Shown: positions 14,912 to 24,500 of the stretch, piece after piece | How the letters are laid out: each line of letters opens with the position of its first letter | Position numbering within the stretch: the stretch's first letter is position 1 | Origin: Nonomuraea ceibae | GTDB taxonomy: Bacteria > Actinomycetota > Actinomycetes > Streptosporangiales > Streptosporangiaceae | Reading direction: 5' to 3' | Assembly: GCF_019396325.1 (NCBI RefSeq) | Contig: NZ_JAHKRO010000086.1 | Location: forward strand, 1-39,311 | DNA length: 39,311 nt | Translations under genes and position numbers: made by a program | Notes under the pieces: generated by a model | Told to the model about the DNA's origin: nothing | The model's database searches: none | What the model saw: only the letters and a program-made list of their open reading frames with translations

Positions 14912-15460
14912 TCAAACGGGGGTCTTGCGGGTGACGATCTCGTCGATCCGGGCCTGCTGGCTCTCGGCGATCTCCTCGGCGAGCTCGGCCGTCTCCCGGT
15001 GCGCCCCCTCGGCCTCCACGGTCTCGGCCATCCGCACGCCGGCCTCCAGATGATCCACGATCACCGGCAGCCACTTGCGGTCGAACGCCTCGCCCGAGGT
15101 GCGCGCCAGCTCGGCGACCTGCTCGGGCGGCAGCATGCCGGGCATGGCGTGCGCGGAGCCGTGGTCCTCGGGCACGGCCCGCCCCCACACGCGCAGCCAG
15201 GAGGCCATCAGGTCGATCTCCGCCTGCTCCCCCTCGGCCAGCGACTCGCCGAGCTCGCGCACGTACGTGTCGCGGGTGCGCTCGGCGGCCAGCTTCGCCA
15301 GCGCGATCGTCTGCCGGTGATGGGGGATCATCTCCTGGGAGAAGCGCACGTCGGCTTCCGTGTACCCCGCCTGCGGGGCGGGCGCGCCCGCGGCCGGCGA
15401 GCAGCCGGCCGCGAGCGCCACGACCGCCGCGACCCGGACGAGAACGGCCTTCAGCATCAT
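14912..15460 (-). CDS. DUF305 lipoprotein
   Basis: The 182-residue protein has a short signal peptide ending ALAAGC (Cys20; the lipobox is weak), then a DUF305 ferritin-like four-helix domain. The hallmark FSQEMIPHHRQTIALAKLA (about 40-58) is intact; the second half-motif reads IVDHLEAGVRMAE rather than the more usual HH pair. DUF305 proteins are extracytoplasmic and often found with copper or other metal genes, but their function is unproven. GGAGG lies 2 bases from the first ATG (15460) and 5 bases from the second (15457), so the second may be the real start. The stop is 15 bases from the iron box; the gene has its own promoter or is read from upstream. Confidence 0.85.
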   Translation of the reverse strand: MMLKAVLVRVAAVVALAAGCSPAAGAPAPQAGYTEADVRFSQEMIPHHRQTIALAKLAAERTRDTYVRELGESLAEGEQAEIDLMASWLRVWGRAVPEDHGSAHAMPGMLPPEQVAELARTSGEAFDRKWLPVIVDHLEAGVRMAETVEAEGAHRETAELAEEIAESQQARIDEIVTRKTPV

Positions 15461-15515
15461 GACCTCCAGGGGCTTTGCAGGAGGTACGCACGCGGACGCC
15501 GCCCGGTTCGGCCCC

Positions 15516-16907
15516 TCAGCCGTTCAACGCGGAGTGGCGGCGGCTGTAGGCGAAGTAGATGACCAGCCCGATCGCGAACCAGACGGCGAAGCGCAGCCAG
15601 GTCATCGGGTCCAGGAAGGTGATCAGCCACAGGGAGAAGACGACCCCGATGGCCGGCACCACGGGCATCCCCGGCGTGCGGAACTGGCGGGGCAGGTCCG
15701 GCTGCCGGTAGCGCAGCACGATCACCGCCACGCACACCACCACGAACGCCAGCAGGATGCCGATGTTGGTCAGCTCGGCCGCCTCCCGGATCGGCAGGAA
15801 CCCGGCGATCACCGCCGAGGCGGCGCCCACGATCCAGGTGACCCGCGACGGCACCCGCCGTACCGGGTGCACCTTGGCGAACCACAGCGGCAGCAGCCCG
15901 TCGCGGCTCATCGAGAACCAGACCCGCGTCACCCCCAGCATGAAGGTGAACATGACGGTCAGGATGCCGACGATCGCCCCCACCGCGATCACCGTCGCCA
16001 GCCCGGACAGCCCGACCGCCGCGAACGCCGAGGAGAAGCCGCTCTCGGGGTCGATGTCGCGGTAGTTCTGCATGCCGGTGAGCACCAGGGTCGCCAGCAC
16101 GTACAGGATCATGGAGATGACGAGCGAGTAGATGATCGCCTTGGGCATGTGGCGCTGCGCGTCGCGCGACTCCTCGGCGGCGGTGCTCATCGCGTCGTAG
16201 CCGAACACGGCGAAGAACACCGTGGCCGCGCCGGTGATCGCGCCGCCGATGCCGAACGGGAAGAACGGCGAGTAGTTGGCCGTGTTGATGTGGAAGAACC
16301 CGACCGCGATGACCAGCAGCACCACGGCGACCTTGATGACGACCACGATGGTCTCGAACCGGGCGGCGGTGCGGATGCCGAGGTTCAGCATGAAGGCGAT
16401 GAGCAGGCAGAGCAGCACCGCGAACAGGTCGACGACGTGACCCTCGCCGGTGCCGGGGGCGCCCAGCATCCAGGCGGGCAGCCCGAACCCCAACTGCTGC
16501 ACCAGAAACCCGAAATATCCGGATATGCCGATGCCGACGACCGCCACGATCGCCGTGTACTCCAGCAGCAGGTCCCACCCGATCAGCCAGCCCACCAGCT
16601 CGCCCAGCACCGCGTAGCCGTAGGTGTAGGCCGACCCGGCCTTCGGGATCATCCCCGCGAACTCCGCGTACGAGAACGCCGCCGCCGCGCTGGCCACCCC
16701 CGCGATCAGGAACGACACCAGCACGGCGGGCCCCGCCGTCTGGTTGGCGACCGCGCCGGCCAGCGCGAAGATGCCCGCGCCGATGATGCCGCCGATGCCG
16801 ATCGCGGTGAGCTGCCACAGCCCGAGCGAGCGCGACAGCTCGCCCTCGTGCTCCTCCGCGATCTGCTCCACCGGCTTGCGGCGGAAGATGCCGCGAGAAG
16901 AAGCCAT
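15516..16907 (-). CDS. APC-family amino-acid permease (cationic amino acid transporter type)
   Basis: The 463-residue protein has twelve hydrophobic helices. The first helix carries IGIGGIIGAGIF, the unwound substrate-binding stretch of APC permeases, and YAEFAGMIPKAGSAYTYGYAVLGE follows in the third region, as in the bacterial CAT/YfnA-like group. Helix 6 has the family pattern FFAVFGYDAMSTAAEE. It imports amino acids, most likely with protons; the exact substrate is not clear. It starts 67 bp after the DapA-like gene on the same strand, so it may be the last gene of the peptide-degradation operon. An inverted repeat CCTGG/CCAGG (16935-16956) lies in the gap. Confidence 0.9.
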   Translation of the reverse strand: MASSRGIFRRKPVEQIAEEHEGELSRSLGLWQLTAIGIGGIIGAGIFALAGAVANQTAGPAVLVSFLIAGVASAAAAFSYAEFAGMIPKAGSAYTYGYAVLGELVGWLIGWDLLLEYTAIVAVVGIGISGYFGFLVQQLGFGLPAWMLGAPGTGEGHVVDLFAVLLCLLIAFMLNLGIRTAARFETIVVVIKVAVVLLVIAVGFFHINTANYSPFFPFGIGGAITGAATVFFAVFGYDAMSTAAEESRDAQRHMPKAIIYSLVISMILYVLATLVLTGMQNYRDIDPESGFSSAFAAVGLSGLATVIAVGAIVGILTVMFTFMLGVTRVWFSMSRDGLLPLWFAKVHPVRRVPSRVTWIVGAASAVIAGFLPIREAAELTNIGILLAFVVVCVAVIVLRYRQPDLPRQFRTPGMPVVPAIGVVFSLWLITFLDPMTWLRFAVWFAIGLVIYFAYSRRHSALNG

Positions 16908-16974
16908 GCCAGCCCCCCGACCAGCCAGATGTGTCCTGGATCACTCCATTCCCAGGTAGGGGGGCGCTATGCGG

Positions 16975-17870
16975 CTACACGTACCCCTTGTCGAGCACCG
17001 CCCGCGTGTCGCGGGTGATGCGGGCGGCCAGCTCGGGGGAGAGCGGCGTGCGCGGCGGGCGGCACGGCCCGCCCCTGCGCCCGGCCAGGTCCATCGACAG
17101 CTTGATGGACTGCACGAACTCCGTCTTGGAGTCCCAGCGCAGCAGCGGGTGCAGGTCGCGGTAGATCGGCAGCGCCCTGGCCAGGTCCGCCGGGTCGCCG
17201 GAGGTGGCCAGCCGGTACAGCTCGACCGTGGCCTTCGGGATCATGTTCGGGTAGCCCGCGATCCAGCCGGCCGCCCCGGCGATGCCCACCTCCAGCAGCA
17301 CGTCGTCGGAGCCGATCAGCACGTCCAGGCCCGGGGCCAGCTCGGCGATCTCGTAGGCGCGGCGCACGTCGCCGGTGAACTCCTTGACCCCGACGATCAG
17401 CCCCTCCCGGTACAGCTCGGCCAGCAGCTCCGGGGTCAGGTCGACCTTGGTGTCGATCGGGTTGTTGTACGCGACGACCGGCAGCCCGGCCCTGGCCACC
17501 TCCCGGTAGTGGCCGACGACGGCCTCCCGGTCGGCGCGGTAGGCGTTGGGCGGCAGCAGCAGCACCGACGAGGCGCCCGCCTCGGCCGCCTGCTCGGCCC
17601 ACCGCCTGGCCTCGGCCGCGCCGTAGGCCGCCACGCCGGGCATCACGTGGAAGCCCTCGGGGGCGGCCTCGACGGCGGTGCGCACCACGCGGGCCCGCTC
17701 CTCGGGGGTCAGCGTCTGGTACTCGCCCAGCGAGCCGTTCGGGCAGACGCCGTCGCAGCCGCCCTCGGCCAGGAAGCGCACGTGCTCGGCGTATCCGTCG
17801 TAGTCGACCGACAGGTCGTCGTGGAAGGGCAGCGCGGTCGCGACGTGCACGCCGTGCCAGACGGGGGTGG

Positions 17871-17874
<4 letters not shown>
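16975..17874 (-). CDS. DapA-superfamily class I aldolase/dehydratase
   Basis: ATG at 17874 overlaps the previous stop as ATGA and gives 299 residues, the normal family length. It is a TIM-barrel Schiff-base enzyme: Tyr136 in YNNP and Lys164 in GVKEFTGD match the catalytic Tyr and Lys of dihydrodipicolinate synthase, and NGSLGEYQTLTPEER matches the substrate loop (GTTGE in DapA). The GSLGE variant differs from the usual GTTGE, and there is no lysine-biosynthesis gene nearby, so lysine synthesis is unlikely. Members of this family also act as sugar-acid aldolases or dehydratases and as 1-pyrroline-4-hydroxy-2-carboxylate deaminase in hydroxyproline catabolism. The last would fit its place behind two proline-specific peptidases, but this is inference. 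Confidence 0.88.
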
Positions 17875-19197
<1,323 letters not shown>

Positions 19198-19205
<8 letters not shown>

Positions 19206-20475
19206 CGGTGATTCCTCCTCCTTGTTCGGCGACGAGCTCCGTCAGCCTGACGAACACCCGCTCGTCGCCGATGCCGTCGTGCTCGTACTCGTTGGTGACC
19301 CAGGCCCGCGCGTTGCCGACGCGGGAGGCGGTGTCCAGTTGCAGGCCGGAGTCCACGTACATGTCGTCGAAGTAGACGGCGGCGGCCAGCGGCACCTCGT
19401 TGGCGGCCAGCCGGTCGAGGTCGTAGAGCGGCGGCCAGTCCGCGCGCCCGGCGAGCAGCTCGACGGCGCCCCGGAACGGGCGCAGGGCGCGGATCTCCTC
19501 GAACATCCAGGGGTAGATCATCTCCCCGGTGAACAGCAGCGGCCTGGCCGTCTCCGCGAACTCCGGACGCCGGGCGCGCTCCGCCTCGGCCGCCCACGCG
19601 GTCGCGCCGGGGCCGTGCCCGTAGATGCTCTCCTGGAGCGCGGCGAACAGCGGGTTGTCGGCGTAGGACGAGCGGGCCAGCACCTGGTGCAGGAACGTCT
19701 CCGGCAGCCCGGCGGCCTCGTCGAGCAGCCAGTGCATGCGCTCGAAGCCGGGCTTCATGCCGAAGTCGAGGCCGAGCGACTGCAGCCGCCGCACGGTGAG
19801 CGTGTCGCCGTCGGGCAGCCGCACGTCGCCCTCGGCCAGCCGGTCGGCCAGCCGCGCGGCGGTCTCGGCGTGGTGCGGGTAGCGGCGGTAGAACGCGGCG
19901 TTCTTGGCCGCGACCCGGGGATAGGTGCGGCGGTAGACCTCGGCGGCGTCCGGCTCCAGCGCGGGCAGCCCGCCCGCCACGTAGCAGGCGCTCAGCCCCT
20001 CGGGGGCGCGCGAGAGGTACGTGAGCGTGAGGAAGCCGCCGTAGCTCTGGCCCAGCGTCGACCAGCGCCGGCCGCCGAAGACGGTCGTGCGCAGGTGCTC
20101 GGCGTCGGCCACGATCGAGTCGGCCCGGAAGAGCGCGAGGCGGGCGGCGCCCTCCTCGGCGGTGAGGCCGCTCATCAGCCGGCCGTCGATCCGGGAGCTG
20201 CGGCCGGTGCCGCGCTGGTCCAGCAGGATCACCCGGTGGGTCCTCAGCGCGTGGCCGAGCCAGCCGTCGCGGCTGGTCGGGCGCGGGCCTTTGCCGCCCG
20301 GCCCGCCCTGGAGGTAGAGCAGGCACGGCAGGTCCTCGCGGTCGCGGACCGGGTCGGCCAGCTCGCGGGCGAACACGGTGATCGTGCCCCGGTCCGGGGC
20401 CGACCAGTCGAGCGGCACCGCCACCTCGTGGTCGCGCACCCGCATCCCGGGGATCGTGTAAGTGGCGGTGATCAA
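19198..20475 (-). CDS. Proline-iminopeptidase-like alpha/beta hydrolase (S33)
   Basis: The 425-residue protein most likely starts at TTG 20475, where GAAGGAGAAGG sits just upstream. It has the S33 signature: GGPG (57-60) for the oxyanion hole, DQRGTGRS (86-93), and GQSYGG with the nucleophile Ser144. The C-terminal Asp and His region (DDMYVD and NEYEHDGI) is present. S33 enzymes release N-terminal proline, or other residues, from short peptides. No signal peptide is seen, so it works on peptides inside the cell. It heads the operon with the Xaa-Pro aminopeptidase and the DapA-like enzyme, behind a good promoter at 20529-20557. Confidence 0.9.
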
Positions 20476-20512
20476 CCTTCTCCTTCGCGGGGATCGCCGG
20501 GCTCAGTAATGT

Positions 20513-20557
20513 GTGGCATTGCACTGGCACCCTAAATGTCGGGAAGCCCGTTGCCAA
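20513..20557 (-). promoter_or_regulatory. Promoter of the prolyl-peptidase operon with overlapping 18-bp operator
   Basis: On the minus strand, TTGGCA (20557-20552) and TAGGGT (20534-20529) are separated by 17 bp, a good promoter. Downstream and overlapping the -10 is GTGGCATTGCACTGGCAC (20513-20530), which equals its own reverse complement at 14 of 18 positions (GTGnCAnTGCAnTGnCAC). A repressor there would block initiation. The plus-strand TTGCCA at 20551-20556 overlaps the -35 and could serve the divergent lipid-kinase gene, with GGATAA at 20574-20579 as its -10. Confidence 0.6.
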
Positions 20558-20635
20558 GCGCCAGGACGTATGTGGATAAAGCGTGACACTGCGGGAGGTG
20601 CGTTAGCCGGGCGTGATCCGGGGCACCAAGCGGCC

Positions 20636-21520
20636 ATGAGGCTCGTGGTGATCGGCAATCCGGCCGCAGGCGGCGTCGACGGGCGCACCCGCGCGGCCGT
20701 GCTCGACACGCTGGGCGAATCCGCCGACGTGCTCGCCCCCGACCTGCCGGAGCCCGGCGGCGTCGGCGCGATCCTGGCCGAGCACGCCGACCGCGTCCCC
20801 GTCGTCCTCGGCGGCGACGGCACCGTGCACGCCGTCGTCGCCGCGCTCCTCGAACGCGGCGAGCTCGGCTCCCGGCCCGTCGGGCTGGTGCCGCTCGGCA
20901 CCGGCAACGACCTGGCCCGCGCCCTGGGCATCCCGCTCGACCCCCGCGAGGCCGCGCGGGCCGTCCTCCGGGGCCGCGAACGCGCCCTCGACCTGCTCGT
21001 CGACGACCGGGGCGGCGTCGTCGTCAACGCCGTCCACGTGGGCGTCGGCGCCCGCGCCTCCGAGCAGGCCGCCGCGCTCAAGCCCCTCCTGCACCGCGCC
21101 GCGTACGCCGCCGGGGCCCTCCTGGCCGGGCTGCGCACCAAAGGGTGGCGGCTGCGCGTCCGGGTCGACGGCGGGCTGGTCAGCGACGGGCGGCGGCGCG
21201 TGCTGATGGTGGGCGTCGGCAACGGCGTCTCCATCGGCGGCGGCACCCCGCTCGCCCCGCACGCCCGGCCCGACGACGGCCAGGTGGACGTCGTCGTCTC
21301 CTACGCCGTCTCGCCGCTGGCGCGGCTGGCGTTCGGGGCGCTGCTGCGGCGCGGCCGGCACCCCGAGCGCGGCGACGTGCTGACCGTGCGGGGGAGCACG
21401 GTGACGGTCGAGGGCGAGCCCGCCCCGGCCAACGCCGACGGCGAGCTCTGCTCACCGGCCCCCCACCGCACCTGGACCCTGCGCCCGGCGGCCTGGCGCG
21501 TCATCGTCCCGGCCGCCTGA
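20636..21520 (+). CDS. Diacylglycerol/sphingosine-kinase-like lipid kinase
   Basis: The ATG at 20636 gives 294 residues. The N-terminal DAGK catalytic domain has NPAAGG (nucleotide-binding start), GGDGTVHAVV and LGTGNDLARALGIP, the classical GGDGT and GTGND signatures. A C-terminal YegS-like beta domain follows. The enzyme phosphorylates a lipid such as diacylglycerol on the cytoplasmic membrane face; the exact lipid is not known. No strong ribosome binding site precedes the start. It is divergent from the peptidase operon and convergent with the NRPS gene, leaving only 15 bp between the stops, so it is probably a single-gene unit unrelated to either. Confidence 0.9.
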   Translation: MRLVVIGNPAAGGVDGRTRAAVLDTLGESADVLAPDLPEPGGVGAILAEHADRVPVVLGGDGTVHAVVAALLERGELGSRPVGLVPLGTGNDLARALGIPLDPREAARAVLRGRERALDLLVDDRGGVVVNAVHVGVGARASEQAAALKPLLHRAAYAAGALLAGLRTKGWRLRVRVDGGLVSDGRRRVLMVGVGNGVSIGGGTPLAPHARPDDGQVDVVVSYAVSPLARLAFGALLRRGRHPERGDVLTVRGSTVTVEGEPAPANADGELCSPAPHRTWTLRPAAWRVIVPAA

Positions 21521-21535
21521 CGGCCACGCCTGGGG

Positions 21536-24500
21536 TCAGGTGCCGGCGCGGGCCAGCTCCCGGTCGGCCTCCTCCTGTACGGCGTCGAGGTCGTCGGCGA
21601 TCTCGGCGCCCGCCACCGCGTCCGGCAGGTCGTCCTCCATCCGCCGCAACGGCCGGTACCACAGGCCGAGCGCCCCCCACACGACCAGGAGCGCCCCGGT
21701 GACGGCCAGCAGCAGCCCGACGCCCCGGCCCGGCCCGACGCCGACCACGTCGCCGACCACGGTCCCGGCCAGCGCCCCGCCGGGCGCCAGCAGCGGCTCG
21801 AACAGCTCCGACAGCGGCGGCGCCGTCAGGAACGCCAGCGGCGTCATCGACACCGCCAGCATCTGGTTGGTGGCCAGCACCCGGCCCTGCAGCTCCAGCC
21901 CCACCTTGAGCTGGATGATCGACAGCCAGTGCGTGTTGAGCACGCTCAGGAACAGCCACGACATCAGCCCGCCGAACGCCGCCAGCGCCACCGACGGCCG
22001 CAGCCCGATGAGCACGATGCCCAGCCCGAACCCGCTGACGAAGCCCACCATGCCGATGGCCCGCCGCTCGGTGCCGTTCCAGAACACCATCACCAGCGCG
22101 CCGAGCACCGCGCCCAGGCCCTGCGCCGCCGTCACCGTCCCGACCGCCGTCACGTCGCCGAACGACAGCAGCACGGGCACGGTGATCGCCAGCGCGAGCA
22201 TGCCCAGGTAGTTCTCCACGACGAAGAACGCGATCATGATCATCAGCGGCCTGCGCCGGACCAGGAACCGCCACCCGCCGGCCACGGCCTGCGTGAACGT
22301 CTCCTCCAGCCGATGGAACATCCGGTCCGGGAACCGCACGAGCAGCAGCGTCGCCAGGCCGATCACGAACGTGACGATGTTGACCGCCACCACCCCGTGC
22401 ACGCCGATCAGCGTGATCAGCGCCGCCCCGGCCAGCGGGGCCAGCAGCATGCCGAGCCCGGTGCCGAGGTTGGCGACCGCGTTGGCCTGCATGAGGTACG
22501 GCTTCGGCACGAGCTGGGCGACGGCCGCCAGGTAGGCGGGCCGGTGGAAGGCGGTCACCAGCGACAGCACGCCGGAGACGATGCCGACCTGCCACACCTC
22601 CAGCCGCCCCGCCACCAGCAGCGCCACCAGCGCGGTCGTCGCCACCGCCGACACGGCGTCGCACGTCAGCATCACCAGCCGCCGGTCCACCCGGTCGGCG
22701 ACGGCGCCGCCCAGCGGCGAGGCCAGCAGCGACGGCAGCGTGGCCAGCATCGTGACGAGCGCGTAGTCCGACACGCGCCCGCTCTCCTGGTAGGCCCACA
22801 CGCCCAGCGCGAACGAGGTGAGCGCGCTGCCCAGCAGCGACGCCGTCTGCCCGACGGCGACCGTGTAGAAGCGGCGCAGGTCCCTGCGCGCCCGCTCGCC
22901 CACCACCTCGACATCGGCGACCGGCTCGGGCACCCGCCCGGCCTCCCAGTCGGCCAGGTGCGCGTCCATCAGCTCGGCCAGCCGCGTCGCCTGGTGCTTG
23001 AGGAAGTAGTGGCCCGCGCGCGGGATCGTGGCCAGCGCCACCCGCTCCGCGAACGCGCCCCACTCCCGGTAACGCTCCTGGTAGAGCTCCGTGGAGCGGT
23101 CACGCTCGCCGATCACGCACAGCACCGGCGCGTTCAGCTTGCGGGCGCCGCCCGCGGCCAGCTCGCCGCTGAACCACGCCTGCGCCTCCTCCACGTCGTG
23201 CCGCAGCCCGCGCAGCATGATCGTGGTGTCGCCGGTGTCCTCGTCCAGCGCGCCGAGCGTACGCAGGAAGTCGCGTTGCGAGCGGTCCGACGACCAGCGG
23301 TTGGCCGGGAACCTGCGGTTCCACCACGCGGACAGCCGCCCCGGCAGCCGGGCGTCGGGGAAGCTGCCGCCGACGAACAGCCCGGCCACCGGCACCCCGG
23401 CCTCCTCCAGCCGCAGCGCCAGCTCCGTGGCCGTCGCCGACCCGACGCAGTGCCCGTACAGGGCCACCGGGCCGGTGGTCAGCGGCGACAGCTCCTCGAT
23501 CACCCGGCCGACCAGCTCCGGCAGCGTGAGCATGGCCTCGTCGGGCCGCGCCGGGTCGTGGCCGGGCAGCTCGACGGCCAGCACCGCCGTCCCCGGGTGG
23601 CGGGCCGCCAGCTCCGTCGCCAGCGGCCCGTACGCGGCGGCCGAACCGCCGCCGTACGGCACGCACAGCACGGTACGGGCCGCCACGGCGGGACCGGCCA
23701 GCCGGTGCAGCAGCCCCGGCTCGCCCCCGTCGCCCGAGTCCAGGTGCGCGGCCAGCTCGCGGATCGTCGGCCGGGTGAACAGGTCGATCACCCGCAGCGC
23801 CGGGTCGATGTCGCGCACCGCCCGCACCGCCATGAACGAGTCGCCGCCCAGCGCGAAGAAGTCGTCCTCCACGCCCGGGTCCGCCACGCCCAGCACCCGC
23901 GCCCACACGGCGGCGATCCGCTCCTCCGTCGCCGTCGCCGGCGCGACCCGCTCACCGGCGGCGGCCGCCTCCGGCATCGGCAGCGCGGCCCGGTTCACCT
24001 TGCCGAGCGGGGTGAGCGGCAGCGCGTCCAGCGCCATGATCGCGGGCGGCACCATGTACTCCGGCAGCCGCTCGCGCAGCCCCGCCCGCACCGCGGCCAG
24101 GTCCACGTCCGCCGGGGCGATCCAGGCGGCCAGCCGGCGGTTGTGCGCCTCGCCGACCGGCAGCACCGCCGCCTCCAGGACACCCGGCTGGTCGTGCAGC
24201 GCCGCCTTGACCTCGCCCAGCTCCACCCGGAAGCCGCGGATCTTCACCTGGTCGTCCACCCGGCCCAGGAACTCGATCATGCCGTCGGCGTTCAGCCGCA
24301 CCCGATCGCCCGTCCGGTAGCAGCGCGTCGTCCCCGTCACCGGGTCCGGCACGAACCGCTCGGCCGTCAGGTCCGGCCGGCCCAGGTAGCCGCGGGCCAG
24401 GCTCGGCCCGCCGATCCACAGGTCGCCCGGCACCCCGGCGGGCAGCGGCCGGCCCGCCGCGTCGACCACGTGACAGTCGACGTTCGCCAGCGGCCTGCCC

